A program made the position numbers and the translations under genes. Below are positions 7,767 through 15,275 of a DNA stretch of 23,670 nt, piece after piece. Source of the DNA: an uncultured Eubacteriales bacterium (GTDB taxonomy: Bacteria; Bacillota; Clostridia; Oscillospirales; CAG-272); contig CAKRTQ010000020.1 of the NCBI GenBank assembly GCA_934402395.1, positions 1 to 23,670 on the forward strand, in the 5' to 3' direction. The notes under the pieces are model-generated. The model did not search any database. It saw only the letters and a list, made by a program, of their open reading frames with translations, and was not told where the DNA came from. Positions within the stretch are counted from its first letter, which is position 1; every line of letters begins with the position of its first letter.

Positions 7767-7937
7767 TGGTTGCGGAGGTGGGACTTGTAACCACCGGATC
7801 GCGCGAAAATGTGAGTGAGAGCGTTTGTTTGGTGCAGCGCGATCCTGTCCGACCCGCAAGGCGGCTCGGAGGTGGTCCGGCGTTCGGACTTCGTAAGCAA
7901 AAAAGAACAGCATCCATGCGGATGCTGTTCTTTTTTT
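7767..7937 (-). repeat. tRNA-fMet-3'-end repeat module, copy 1
   Basis: A 171-bp unit about 95% identical by eye to copy 2. Read leftward it begins with a terminator hairpin (7899-7936, 17-bp stem). A structured middle follows, in which 7837-7845 and 7796-7804 form a perfect 9-bp inverted repeat (GGATCGCGC/GCGCGATCC). It ends with a tRNA-like 3' end: T-arm-like GGTTACAAGTCC, acceptor strand CACCTCCGCA, then A and CCA at 7767-7769. The acceptor part equals that of the real tRNA-fMet at 8331-8404. The 5' half of a tRNA (D arm, anticodon arm) is absent, so it cannot be a working tRNA. Apparent open frames across it on both strands are unlikely to be genes. Confidence 0.75.
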
Positions 7938-8107
7938 TGGTTGCGGAGGTGGGACTTGTAACCACCGGATCGCGCGAGTGTGCAAGCGAGGGCGTTTGTT
8001 TGGTGCGGCGCGATCCTGTCCGACCCGCACGGCGGCTCGGAGGTGGTCCGGCGTTCGGACTTCGTAAGCAAAAAAGAACAGCATCCATGCGGATGCTGTT
8101 CTTTTTT
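7938..8107 (-). repeat. tRNA-fMet-3'-end repeat module, copy 2
   Basis: A 170-bp unit, head-to-tail with copy 1. It has the same order: terminator hairpin (8070-8107), structured middle with the GGATCGCGC/GCGCGATCC inverted repeat, and tRNA-like 3' end with CCA at 7938-7940. Differences from copy 1 cluster in the loop of the inverted repeat, while stem bases are kept. That is the pattern expected if RNA or DNA structure matters, though two copies are too few to prove it. Confidence 0.75.
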
Positions 8108-8289
8108 TGGTTGCGGAGGTGGGACCACGACCACACGGTCTTGCATTTTCTCTGCGGAGAAAATGCTGCGGTCGGTTCGGCGGCTCTGACACGCCCCCGG
8201 CGTGTCATTCACTACCGCCTCACCCTCCGGGCCACTCGCCCTTCTGGCTCATGACCCATCGACCGTGTGATACAGATCACACCGTATTC
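8108..8289 (-). repeat. tRNA-fMet-3'-end module, divergent copy 3
   Basis: Read leftward it ends with the same acceptor strand and CCA (CCA at 8108-8110, CACCTCCGCA just before it), but the T-arm part is altered (GTCGTGGTCCC). The middle is unrelated to copies 1-2. It contains a 9-bp hairpin (GCATTTTCT/AGAAAATGC, near 8144-8167) and a GACACGCC/GGCGTGTC inverted repeat around 8188-8206. The terminator of copy 2 follows its CCA directly, exactly as a terminator follows the true tRNA-fMet. Confidence 0.6.
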
Positions 8290-8327
8290 AAAAAGATAAC
8301 ACCGTCTGATAGACGGTGTTATCTTTT

Positions 8328-8328
<1 letters not shown>
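8290..8328 (-). terminator. Terminator of the tRNA-Leu/tRNA-fMet transcript
   Basis: Arms 8290-8307 and 8311-8328 form an 18-bp perfect stem with loop GAT, ending in a U-run when read leftward. Its first base overlaps the last base of the encoded CCA of tRNA-fMet. Confidence 0.8.
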
Positions 8329-8404
<76 letters not shown>

Positions 8405-8411
8405 ATATATA

Positions 8412-8500
8412 TGGTGCCGGTGACCGGGGTCGAACCGGTACGTTGCTTTCGCAACATTGGATTTTAAGTCCAAGGCGTCTGCCTGTTCCGCCACACCGGC
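8412..8500 (-). tRNA. tRNA-Leu (TAA)
   Basis: Read leftward, GCCGGTG (8494-8500) pairs with CACCGGC (8416-8422). The anticodon loop is CTTAAAA with anticodon TAA, and a long variable arm (TGTTGCGAAAGCAACG) is present, as in class II leucine tRNAs. The T arm ACCGG-TTCGACC-CCGGT is intact. CCA is encoded at 8412-8414. It lies seven bases upstream of tRNA-fMet. Confidence 0.95.
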
Positions 8501-8540
8501 TCGGCAAGCGGAATGCAAAACCCTTTTTCATTGCCTGTTT

Positions 8541-8569
8541 ATTATATCACTTCGTGCGCGTCTTGTCAA
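8541..8569 (-). promoter_or_regulatory. Perfect consensus promoter of the tRNA-Leu/tRNA-fMet transcript
   Basis: Read leftward: TTGACA (8564-8569), exact 17-base spacer, TATAAT (8541-8546), about 40 bases before tRNA-Leu. All twelve box positions match consensus. Confidence 0.9.
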
Positions 8570-8719
8570 CCCCCTTTTGCCCCATTTTTGCTTTTTTGCG
8601 TGACTTTTTGCCCATGTTTCGTTCGACTTTTTGCGACATATCCGGATGCAGCCCGAAATGTAACGTTATGGCAACAGTTATGTTTCTGTCGGTTTACAAC
8701 CTGCTGTCATAAAAAATGG

Positions 8720-8739
8720 TATAATTGGTGTTGTATAAT
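8720..8739 (+). promoter_or_regulatory. Possible promoter region with two TATAAT boxes
   Basis: TATAAT occurs at 8720-8725 and again at 8734-8739, 36-55 bases before the first start codon at 8775. Neither has a good -35 box at standard distance (TTTACA at 8693-8698 lies 21 bases before the first), so the assignment rests on the -10 boxes and position. Confidence 0.4.
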
Positions 8740-8774
8740 ACACATTTTTACCTGCACGGGAGGAGAAAGCTGCC

Positions 8775-8822
8775 ATGAACGCCATATCGCCGGCTGTTTA
8801 TTTTTCGGAGATGTCCGTATGA
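8775..8822 (+). CDS. 15-codon leader frame overlapping the next start
   Basis: ATG 8775 follows a strong GGGAGGAG (8759-8766). The frame encodes MNAISPAVYFSEMSV and stops at TGA 8820-8822, which overlaps the ATG of the next gene at 8819 (ATGA). The best ribosome site of the region therefore serves this mini-frame, and the long gene would be translated by coupling. It could instead be the true N terminus separated by a one-base indel. Product and role are unknown. Confidence 0.45.
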   Translation: MNAISPAVYFSEMSV

Positions 8823-9850
8823 GCGGCGCATTCTGCGGCGCATACGACATTCTGCCGGATGCTTTGTACGACATTGGGGAATTCAACGATGCGATCGTTT
8901 TGTTTACGCGTACAGACGGAAAAATAATTGCCTCGCGCGCGCCGGCGGCTGTATTTGCGCCCGGCAAAAAGCTTGTCACATATCTGCCGGGGGCTTTCCG
9001 GATGTTCGATGCCGGCGGTTTTTCGGTCAGCATGAGCGATACCTTCGGCGAGATCCTGTGCGGTTTCCGCCGGCTTCCCACGGGCAGACTTCCGGCGCGT
9101 TCCGTGCGTTTGGGCGTCGGCGATGATATTTACCTGCGCACCGTCTCCGACATCCCCGGTCTTGTCTTTTCTGTGCTGCCTGTCATGATACCGGACAGCG
9201 ACCTGCCGGAGCCCGGTGATCCTTTCTTTGATGACGATGCCGAGCCCTGCGAGATGTTGCCTCAGCTCCCGACCTCGCTTGACCGTATTGATGAGATCTT
9301 GCGCAAAGCGCATCGCATCGGCGAGGGCGCGCCCGGCTCTGCCTTTTTCTCGGACGTTGCGGAGCTCGTATCCGAAATTGCCGCCACGGTAGGCGCGGGC
9401 GTGACATTTACCGACTCATGCGGACTTTCCGCTTTCGGAACCGTTCCGGGTTTTGACAGCTCGGGGCTTTTCGTCATGAGCATGGTTTCTGCCATGCTTT
9501 TTCGCCGCGTCGGTGTCCGCCGCGGCTTTGATATGACCGTCGGTATGCGGCATGACGGGACGCCTCTGCCGTATTTTGTTCTCAGTGCGCTCGTGCTTGA
9601 AAAATACGCGTCACGGCAATTGCCGGAGCTCGCCGCAATGGGCGGCATTGCAGCAGGGCGCGGAATGACCTTTGAGTGCTGCCGCAGGCAGACAGAGCAC
9701 GGAGTGAGGCTTTACGTTTTCTTTGCTGCGCGTATGCGCGATGTCGGCGCGCTCGGTCTCAAGGCGTTCGTGCCGTTCGATGACGAGGGCGGGGAATTGC
9801 CGATGTTTGCAGCCGGAAATGCTTCCGATGCCGGGCAATACGTATACTGA
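8819..9850 (+). CDS. Protein of unknown function, 343 residues, possibly a sensor/kinase-like regulator
   Basis: Start ATG 8819 overlaps the stop of the 15-codon leader and has a modest GGAG eight bases upstream. The frame is open further upstream, but that part overlaps the tRNA promoter and looks non-coding. The first ~110 residues (DILPDALYDIGEFNDAIVLF, then TDGKIIAS) have a PAS-like flavour. A Pro/Asp-rich linker follows near residue 130. The C-terminal half (FSDVAELVSEIAATVGAGVT ... GRGMTFECCRR ... GLKAF) is laid out loosely like a degenerate GHKL ATPase fold, but no HxxxxR or DxGxG motif is visible. I do not assign a function. There is no membrane segment. Its neighbour downstream is a solute-binding lipoprotein with a separate promoter. 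Confidence 0.75.
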   Translation: MSGAFCGAYDILPDALYDIGEFNDAIVLFTRTDGKIIASRAPAAVFAPGKKLVTYLPGAFRMFDAGGFSVSMSDTFGEILCGFRRLPTGRLPARSVRLGVGDDIYLRTVSDIPGLVFSVLPVMIPDSDLPEPGDPFFDDDAEPCEMLPQLPTSLDRIDEILRKAHRIGEGAPGSAFFSDVAELVSEIAATVGAGVTFTDSCGLSAFGTVPGFDSSGLFVMSMVSAMLFRRVGVRRGFDMTVGMRHDGTPLPYFVLSALVLEKYASRQLPELAAMGGIAAGRGMTFECCRRQTEHGVRLYVFFAARMRDVGALGLKAFVPFDDEGGELPMFAAGNASDAGQYVY

Positions 9851-9931
9851 TAACGTGCCTGTGTGCTTACCGTGGCGGCTCATTGTGCATGATACACAAA
9901 ATTATGCGCGAAAAATTGGACGTTACGCCAC

Positions 9932-9960
9932 TTGACATTAAGCCGGTAATGCGTTATAAT
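9932..9960 (+). promoter_or_regulatory. Perfect consensus promoter of the solute-binding protein genes
   Basis: TTGACA (9932-9937), exact 17-base spacer, TATAAT (9955-9960), 60 bases before the GTG start at 10020. No operator-like palindrome overlaps it. Confidence 0.85.
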
Positions 9961-10019
9961 ACTTTTGTTATAGTGTTGCTGTTTTTGGCAAAACAATATT
10001 TTGAATAAGGAGAATAACC

Positions 10020-11537
10020 GTGAATCGTAAAATGAACACAGCAAAAAGACTGCTCGCGCTCGTTTCGGCGACCCTGATGCTTCTGGGACTTGCCGCCTGC
10101 GCGAAGCCCAACGACGTTGGCAGCGGCACATCTGATGTGACCACCGCTTCTGTTGACGTAACGACAGATGATCTGTACCTCGGATACAAGAAGGACGACC
10201 TTCCCGAGACTCTTAATTTCAACAAGGAGACCGTAAAGATCCTTTACTGGTCGAACGCAGAACGTCCCGAATTCGAGATCGAAGAGGACGCCGACGACTC
10301 CGACCGTATCATTGCCGCCATCAAAGCCCGTAACGCCGCCGTTCAGGAAAGACTGGGCGTTGTATTCGAGTGGGACGGCCAAAAGGGTGCCGTCAAACAA
10401 AGAGCCGACTTCACCAAATATGTTGAGACACAGTACAACGGAAGCAATTACTATGATATCATAGCGACCTACAGCCGTACTGCCGGAATGCTTTCCACGC
10501 GCGGATTCCTTGTTGACCTCAACACGGTCGAGGAAAGCTACCTCAACTTTGAGCAGGAATGGTGGCCGAGCACCGTTATCGATACCTGTACCATCGGCAA
10601 GTCGCTGTACTTTGTGTCCGGCGACATATCCACAAATACCCTGCACTTCATGTACGGTATCTACTACAACAAAGAGCTCATCCAGAACTACAATCTTGAA
10701 GAGCCGGCAGAGCTTGTTCAGTCCGGAAAGTGGACCATCTCCAAGCTCATCGATATGACAAAAGACAAATATCAGGATCTCAACAGCAACGAAAAGGCAG
10801 ACAAAGAGGACTTCTTCGGCTTCTGCACCGTCAACTTCCACTGCGATGCCTTCTACACCGGCTCCGACCTGCTTCTCGTTGAGCCTGATGAGGATAAGGT
10901 CCTTATCATATCCCCCGACTTCAGCGGCGAAAAGGCTGTGAACCTTGTTGCCCAGCTCGGCACATGGCTTCCCACCCATGATTGCATTGTCGGTTCCGAC
11001 AATTATCAGGTTCCCTTTGTAAGCGGTCAGGCTCTTTTCTGCCAGAACCGTGTTTACATGGCTGACGCCATCAACAAGTGCGGACTCAATGCCGTGACAT
11101 GGAAGTACGGTATCGTTCCGACCCCGAAGTATAACGAGGATCAGGATGACTACATAACCGTTATGGGCAACCCCTTCACCCTCTACGGCATTGGCAACGG
11201 CAGCGACAAGCAGTCGATCGCGACCGCCGTGCTTGAGTGCTGGGCGTCCGAGGCTTACCGCCGCACCACCCCCGCGATCTTCGAGGTCAACATGAAGCTC
11301 CGCTATGCGAAGGACAACATCGACTCCCAGATGTTCGACATCCTCCGCAACACCGTGCGCTACGACCTTGGCAGGATCTACTCCGACGATCTTCAGTTTA
11401 TGAGCGAAATGCCCTCAAAGGCAGCCTGCGCCGGAACGCCCTGGTCCGCCGGTCTTAAGAGCAAGGTGAGCATTCTCAATAAGGCTATTGCCGGAATAGT
11501 AAGCGACCTTGAGAAGACTGCAAGACTTGTAAAGTAA
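10020..11537 (+). CDS. Extracellular solute-binding lipoprotein (first paralog)
   Basis: GTG 10020 is preceded by AAGGAG at 10006-10011, which favours it over the in-frame ATG 10032. The protein has 505 residues, with a signal peptide ending in GLAAC (Cys27 lipidated) and a Thr/Ser/Asp-rich linker to about residue 50. The remainder is a family-1-type periplasmic-binding fold: ETVKILYWSN opening strand, YDIIATYS, YFVSGDISTN and MYGIYYNKELIQNYNLEEP, where 'YYNKxLxxxYxLxxP' is the hinge-region signature. Related proteins bind sugars or peptides for ABC import; the ligand here is unknown. No permease or ATPase gene lies in the window, so it either shares a distant transporter or serves as a receptor. 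A terminator separates it from its paralog. Confidence 0.88.
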   Translation: MNRKMNTAKRLLALVSATLMLLGLAACAKPNDVGSGTSDVTTASVDVTTDDLYLGYKKDDLPETLNFNKETVKILYWSNAERPEFEIEEDADDSDRIIAAIKARNAAVQERLGVVFEWDGQKGAVKQRADFTKYVETQYNGSNYYDIIATYSRTAGMLSTRGFLVDLNTVEESYLNFEQEWWPSTVIDTCTIGKSLYFVSGDISTNTLHFMYGIYYNKELIQNYNLEEPAELVQSGKWTISKLIDMTKDKYQDLNSNEKADKEDFFGFCTVNFHCDAFYTGSDLLLVEPDEDKVLIISPDFSGEKAVNLVAQLGTWLPTHDCIVGSDNYQVPFVSGQALFCQNRVYMADAINKCGLNAVTWKYGIVPTPKYNEDQDDYITVMGNPFTLYGIGNGSDKQSIATAVLECWASEAYRRTTPAIFEVNMKLRYAKDNIDSQMFDILRNTVRYDLGRIYSDDLQFMSEMPSKAACAGTPWSAGLKSKVSILNKAIAGIVSDLEKTARLVK

Positions 11538-11556
11538 CGTAACTGCATATACCATG

Positions 11557-11593
11557 CGGGCTGTCCTGAATTTATTCCGGACAGCCCGTTTTT
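11557..11593 (+). terminator. Rho-independent terminator between the two solute-binding genes
   Basis: Ten-bp perfect stem (11557-11566 with 11579-11588) followed by TTTTT at 11589-11593. No promoter is evident between it and the next start (30 bases), so the second gene depends on read-through. Confidence 0.85.
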
Positions 11594-11622
11594 GAAACAA
11601 ACGCACCGGAAAGGAGAACACT

Positions 11623-13128
11623 GTGATAAGTAAAGCAACAAAAAGATTTTGTGCGGCAGCACTTGCCGGACTTATGCTTATCTGCGCGACAGCCTGCAAG
11701 CCGTCGGAAAACAGCGGGGCGGGCGGCACCACAGCCGATCCCACTGCGTTGTCAACGGCAGAAGGACAGAATACCGGCACCGCCGCCGACAGCACAACGC
11801 AGGATGTCGATCTCGGAGGAGCGACGGTAAGAATACTTTACCCGAGCGGCACTGTCTGTCCGGAATTTGAGGTATCTGAAAATGAGGGTGAGCTATCCCG
11901 CATCGCTTCCGCCGTAAACCGGCGCAACGCATCGGTGGCGGCACGGCTCAATGTGTCGCTTGAGTGGGACAGCGTATCGGGTTCAAGCAGCAAAAAAGCC
12001 GAGTTCCTGAATCGGGTCAAAACGCAGCAAGACGCGGGGAGAGGGTACGATATCATAGCCGCTCCCAGTCACACTGCCGCTATGCTTTCGACAGGCGGGT
12101 TCCTTGCCGATATAAACCGGGTAGAGGAGGGCAGTCTTGATTTCAGCCGCGAATGGTGGCAGCGCGGAGTGATAGACGGCTGCACTGTCGGCAACTCGCT
12201 GTATTTTGTGTCCGGCGATATCTCATCAAGCGCCATTGAGCTTATGTACGGGGTCTTTTATAACGAAAAGCTTATCGGTGAATACGATCTTGACGACCCC
12301 GCCGACCTTGCAAAAACGGGCAAATGGACGATCTCCAGCCTCATCGACATGAGCGCTTACAGGTATCTTGACGTAAACAACGGCAAGTCGGACGAGTATG
12401 ACTATTGCGGGCTTTCCATGGCGGATTTCGGCGGCGATGCGCTGTACTACGCCGCCGATCTGCGGATGGTCGTGCCGGATGCCGAAAAAACGCTTGCCGT
12501 TTCACCGGATTATACAAGTGCCAAAGCGATAAATCTTATCGACCGGCTCCGCGGGTGGCTCAACACAAAGGATTGCCTGGTAAACACGAGCAAATACAGT
12601 GCTGCGTTTGCCGGTTCGCGCGCGACATTCTGTATCGGCTATTTTATTATAGCGGACGCGTCCGACAGATGCGGGCTGAACGGAGTAGATTGGAGATACG
12701 GTATCGTTCCTATGCCGAAATACGATGAGGATCAGGAAAATTACGTTACCATTATGGGCAGCCAGTTCAACCTTTACGGTATCGGCAGAGACAGCGGCAA
12801 GGGGACGGCGGCGGCAGCCGTGCTTGAGTGCTGGGCATCCGAGGCTTACCGCAGCACCACGCCGGCGATCTTTGAGTCGTCAATGAAAACGGAATATTCA
12901 AAGGCTGATGTCACGGCGCAGATGTTTGACATTATGCGCACGACCATGCGGTGTGACCCCGGCAGGATATACTCCGAAAGTCTCGGCAGTATGGGCGATA
13001 TGCCCGGCAAGGCGATGTACATGAACGAGTCATGGATCAGACTGTACAGCCGCAATATCCATTTCATCAGGTCGGCTGTTGAAAGATTAGCGGCGGATCT
13101 CGCGCAGGACGCAGGGCTTGTGAATTAG
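11623..13128 (+). CDS. Extracellular solute-binding lipoprotein (second paralog)
   Basis: GTG 11623 follows AAAGGAG at 11609-11615. The protein has 501 residues, with lipobox CATAC (Cys25). It aligns along its whole length with the gene before it, sharing GGFLADIN/RGFLVDLN, SLYFVSGDIS, MYGVFYNEKLI/MYGIYYNKELI and VLECWASEAYR. By eye more than half of the positions are identical. The most variable parts are the linker and the segment around residues 245-290, which may line the ligand cleft. This is a tandem duplication that has diverged, perhaps to a different ligand. It closes with the strong hairpin at 13193-13235. Confidence 0.88.
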   Translation: MISKATKRFCAAALAGLMLICATACKPSENSGAGGTTADPTALSTAEGQNTGTAADSTTQDVDLGGATVRILYPSGTVCPEFEVSENEGELSRIASAVNRRNASVAARLNVSLEWDSVSGSSSKKAEFLNRVKTQQDAGRGYDIIAAPSHTAAMLSTGGFLADINRVEEGSLDFSREWWQRGVIDGCTVGNSLYFVSGDISSSAIELMYGVFYNEKLIGEYDLDDPADLAKTGKWTISSLIDMSAYRYLDVNNGKSDEYDYCGLSMADFGGDALYYAADLRMVVPDAEKTLAVSPDYTSAKAINLIDRLRGWLNTKDCLVNTSKYSAAFAGSRATFCIGYFIIADASDRCGLNGVDWRYGIVPMPKYDEDQENYVTIMGSQFNLYGIGRDSGKGTAAAAVLECWASEAYRSTTPAIFESSMKTEYSKADVTAQMFDIMRTTMRCDPGRIYSESLGSMGDMPGKAMYMNESWIRLYSRNIHFIRSAVERLAADLAQDAGLVN

Positions 13129-13192
13129 GCGGACATAAAAAAAGCTGCCGAAGGGTGGCTGCGCACCTTTGCGGCGGCGTGCTTTGGGTCTT

Positions 13193-13235
13193 TTCTCTGC
13201 GTTCCGCACCGCATAGCGGTGCGGAACGCAGAGAA
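13193..13235. terminator. Perfect 20-bp hairpin behind the second solute-binding gene
   Basis: Arms 13193-13212 and 13216-13235 are perfectly complementary with loop ATA. The rightward flank (ATAAAAAATATTTTTTATTTT) is AU rich. It separates the lipoprotein unit from the tRNA promoter at 13271. Confidence 0.7.
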
Positions 13236-13270
13236 ATAAAAAATATTTTTTATTTTATGTGGAAAAAGCC

Positions 13271-13299
13271 TTGACAAACGGCATTTTATTTGTTATAAT
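13271..13299 (+). promoter_or_regulatory. Perfect consensus promoter of the tRNA-Thr/tRNA-Tyr unit
   Basis: TTGACA (13271-13276), exact 17-base spacer, TATAAT (13294-13299), 28 bases before tRNA-Thr. It is probably also the only promoter for the two genes behind the tRNAs. Confidence 0.9.
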
Positions 13300-13327
13300 A
13301 TAACCCGTCCGACCGGAAAGCGAAAAC

Positions 13328-13402
13328 GCTGGTGTGGCTCAATGGCAGAGCAGCTGATTTGTAATCAGCAGGTTGATGGTTCGACTCCGTTCACCAGCTC
13401 CA
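13328..13402 (+). tRNA. tRNA-Thr (TGT)
   Basis: Acceptor GCTGGTG (13328-13334) pairs with CACCAGC (13392-13398). The anticodon arm GCTGA-TTTGTAA-TCAGC gives anticodon TGT. The T loop is TTCGACT. CCA is encoded at 13400-13402. Confidence 0.95.
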
Positions 13403-13429
13403 ATGAGTCCGCAATCGGGCTCATACTTT

Positions 13430-13514
13430 GGGGGATTTCCCGAGCGGCCAAAGGGGGCAGACTGTAAATCTGTTGTCACTGACTTCGGTGGTCCGAATCC
13501 ACCATCCCCCACCA
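13430..13514 (+). tRNA. tRNA-Tyr (GTA)
   Basis: Acceptor GGGGGAT (13430-13436) pairs with ATCCCCC (13504-13510). The anticodon loop is CTGTAAA, giving GTA, with a long variable arm as in bacterial tyrosine tRNAs. CCA is encoded at 13512-13514. The T loop reads TCCGAAT, so position 55 (13493) is C where nearly all tRNAs have U. Confidence 0.93.
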
Positions 13515-13517
13515 TAT

Positions 13518-13545
13518 AAAAAAGACAGCCGCGGCTGTCTTTTTT
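13518..13545 (+). terminator. Terminator behind tRNA-Tyr
   Basis: A 28-base perfect palindrome (AAAAAAGACAGCCG and its complement) ending in six T. It lies only 21 bases before the GNAT start codon. Confidence 0.8.
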
Positions 13546-13566
13546 ATGTTTAGCAGAGGTGAAAAA

Positions 13567-14100
13567 ATGTATACTCTTATGCAGCTTGCGTCTGCCGATC
13601 TGACCCCGGATTTTCTTGACGGCTTCAAACGATTGCAGTTCATACGCAAAAAGTGGTACAATCTGGGCGGCGAATGGCATGTTTTCGTTGTAAACGAAAC
13701 ATACGACTGGGATCCTGCGGACAGAGAACGTATGCTGTCACAGCTGCGTGAAAGCGCGAAAAACGGAGCGCTGCTCGTTGGGGCAAAAAGCCTGAAGACC
13801 GGTAAGCTTGTAGGTTTCGGTGCGCTTGAACGCGACCTTGGCGGAAAGCGCGCGCAGTATGCCGATGTATCCGCGCTTATGGTCGATCTTGACTGGCGCG
13901 GCATGGGCATAGGAACAAAAATATTCATGCGCATGGTGGCTTACGCAAAAACGCGCGGAGTGGAAAGACTGTTTGTCTCGGCGTTCCCCGCCGCCGATAC
14001 CGTTGAGTTTTTTGAAAGTCTCGGCTTCACCGATGCCACGGAGACTGTGGCGGATTTTGGCGGTTCGGACGATGACAGATGTATGGAATATATTGTATGA
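13567..14100 (+). CDS. GNAT-family N-acetyltransferase
   Basis: ATG 13567 is preceded by AGAGGTG (13554-13560). An in-frame ATG at 13546 abuts the tRNA terminator and has no ribosome site. The 177-residue length is normal for a single GNAT domain. The acetyl-CoA pyrophosphate loop is RGMGIGTKIF (residues 111-120), preceded by the beta-4 strand ADVSALMVDLDW. The late helix-turn AADTVEFFESLGF is the usual GNAT motif B. It transfers acetyl from acetyl-CoA to an amine; the substrate is not predictable. It is placed 21 bases after the tRNA-Tyr terminator and 16 bases before the next gene, so it is likely co-transcribed with that gene and expressed by read-through. Confidence 0.87.
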   Translation: MYTLMQLASADLTPDFLDGFKRLQFIRKKWYNLGGEWHVFVVNETYDWDPADRERMLSQLRESAKNGALLVGAKSLKTGKLVGFGALERDLGGKRAQYADVSALMVDLDWRGMGIGTKIFMRMVAYAKTRGVERLFVSAFPAADTVEFFESLGFTDATETVADFGGSDDDRCMEYIV

Positions 14101-14116
14101 TCACAGGAGGCCGATT

Positions 14117-15139
14117 ATGAAGAGATACCTGGCGGCAGCACTGCTTTTTATTATGATCCTGCCGGCTGCGGGATGCGCCGGCGGAAATTTACCGGACGGC
14201 GGCAGTACCGCAGACAGCTCGGCACTGCCGGTCCCCGCGACATCCGCGCCCGAGAGCCACGCGTACACAACGGAGGAGCCGGATACCGATACCGTTCCCG
14301 TGACCGTGACCGAGACCGAAACGGGGACCGGGGCGGATACAACGGCTGAGACTGTGTGGGAACCGACCTACGGCGGGGAATTCGGCACAGCGGGCAGGCT
14401 TGAGGGCGACACTTTGATAATTTCGATATTTACAAGTGACGCGGGCACGTCATGGAGCGGCAGCGGTGCCGATGCCGACACAGCCGCCGAGACTCTGCGT
14501 TACCTCGGTATCGCGTCGGCGTGGATAACCGCCTCGGCAAAGGAATACGGCTCCGACGTGAATTTTATATTCGACTGGCAGACTGACGGCGATCTGAGGT
14601 ATGATGTGAAATTTGACGAGGATCTCGTGCTTCCGGAGTGCGATATGTATACGCTTCAGTCGGACTATGTGAAAAACAACATTGACACCGAGGGGCTGAG
14701 GCGCAAATATCACGCCGAAAACGTGATCTACTTCTTCTTTTTCAATACCGAATACGGGCTTGAATTCAACCCGTGGGCGGTCGGCGGCACGTGGGGAGAC
14801 GTATTTTATGTGGAATATGTCAACCTTTATGTGCGGTTCGGCGAATTTTTCGCGCCGCCGGCGACCTATGCGCACGAGATACTTCACGCCTTCGGCGCGC
14901 CGGATATGTATTATGAAAACAATGTCATAACGCGCGAATATGTGACTATGTGCGAGGAATACGGCGCGCTTGACATAATGTTCACCGTGAACATGGGCGA
15001 TGAGATAACCAGCAGATTTACGCCTCTTGACGCGTATTATGTGGGAATAGCCGACCGCCCTGCCGAGGCTGACGCGTGGGGGCTCGGGTACAGCGGATAT
15101 TACATCCGCGAGCATGATGACGGGGAACCGAAGGGGTGA
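14117..15139 (+). CDS. Lipoprotein with HExxHxxGxxD zinc-metalloprotease motif
   Basis: ATG 14117 follows ACAGGAGG at 14103-14110. The 340-residue protein has a lipobox PAAGC (Cys20) and a Thr/Glu/Pro-rich linker to about residue 85. The C-terminal domain contains YAHEILHAFGAPDMYY, with His253, Glu254, His257 and Asp263 as expected for HExxHxxGxxD zinc sites of snapalysin or immune-inhibitor-A-like (M6/M7) peptidases. About 25 residues later DIMF (Met288) could be the metzincin Met-turn. All key residues are intact, so an active surface peptidase is plausible; the overall sequence does not match a subfamily I can name. It is likely an operon with the acetyltransferase, which might modify or be cut by nothing in the window; no functional link is evident. 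Confidence 0.8.
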   Translation: MKRYLAAALLFIMILPAAGCAGGNLPDGGSTADSSALPVPATSAPESHAYTTEEPDTDTVPVTVTETETGTGADTTAETVWEPTYGGEFGTAGRLEGDTLIISIFTSDAGTSWSGSGADADTAAETLRYLGIASAWITASAKEYGSDVNFIFDWQTDGDLRYDVKFDEDLVLPECDMYTLQSDYVKNNIDTEGLRRKYHAENVIYFFFFNTEYGLEFNPWAVGGTWGDVFYVEYVNLYVRFGEFFAPPATYAHEILHAFGAPDMYYENNVITREYVTMCEEYGALDIMFTVNMGDEITSRFTPLDAYYVGIADRPAEADAWGLGYSGYYIREHDDGEPKG

Positions 15140-15144
15140 AAAAT

Positions 15145-15185
15145 GTGGCTGTTAAAAAACTCGAATCGAGTTTTTTAACAGCCAC
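15145..15185. terminator. Shared bidirectional terminator between converging units
   Basis: Arms 15145-15163 and 15167-15185 form a 19-bp perfect stem with an AAT loop; U-runs follow on both strands (CTTTTTATTTT rightward, ATTTTTC leftward). The stem core GGCTGTTAAAAA recurs in the hairpin at 21669-21703. Confidence 0.85.
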
Positions 15186-15275
15186 GCTTTTTATTTTGCT
15201 TCCGATGTCCGTTTTGCGGCGGACCGCAAAAGACCGGAACCCGGCGGCTTGCCGGAGATCTTGCTGCCGGCTGCC

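Noticed and set aside
7767..8107. CRISPR-like array
   Set aside because: The units are ~170 bp, head-to-tail and nearly identical throughout, with no short repeat/unique spacer alternation and no cas genes.
7575..8254. Long overlapping open frames on both strands (about 160-205 codons) across the repeat block
   Set aside because: They run through tRNA-3'-end copies and terminator hairpins, lack ribosome sites, and their translated repeats simply mirror the DNA repeats.
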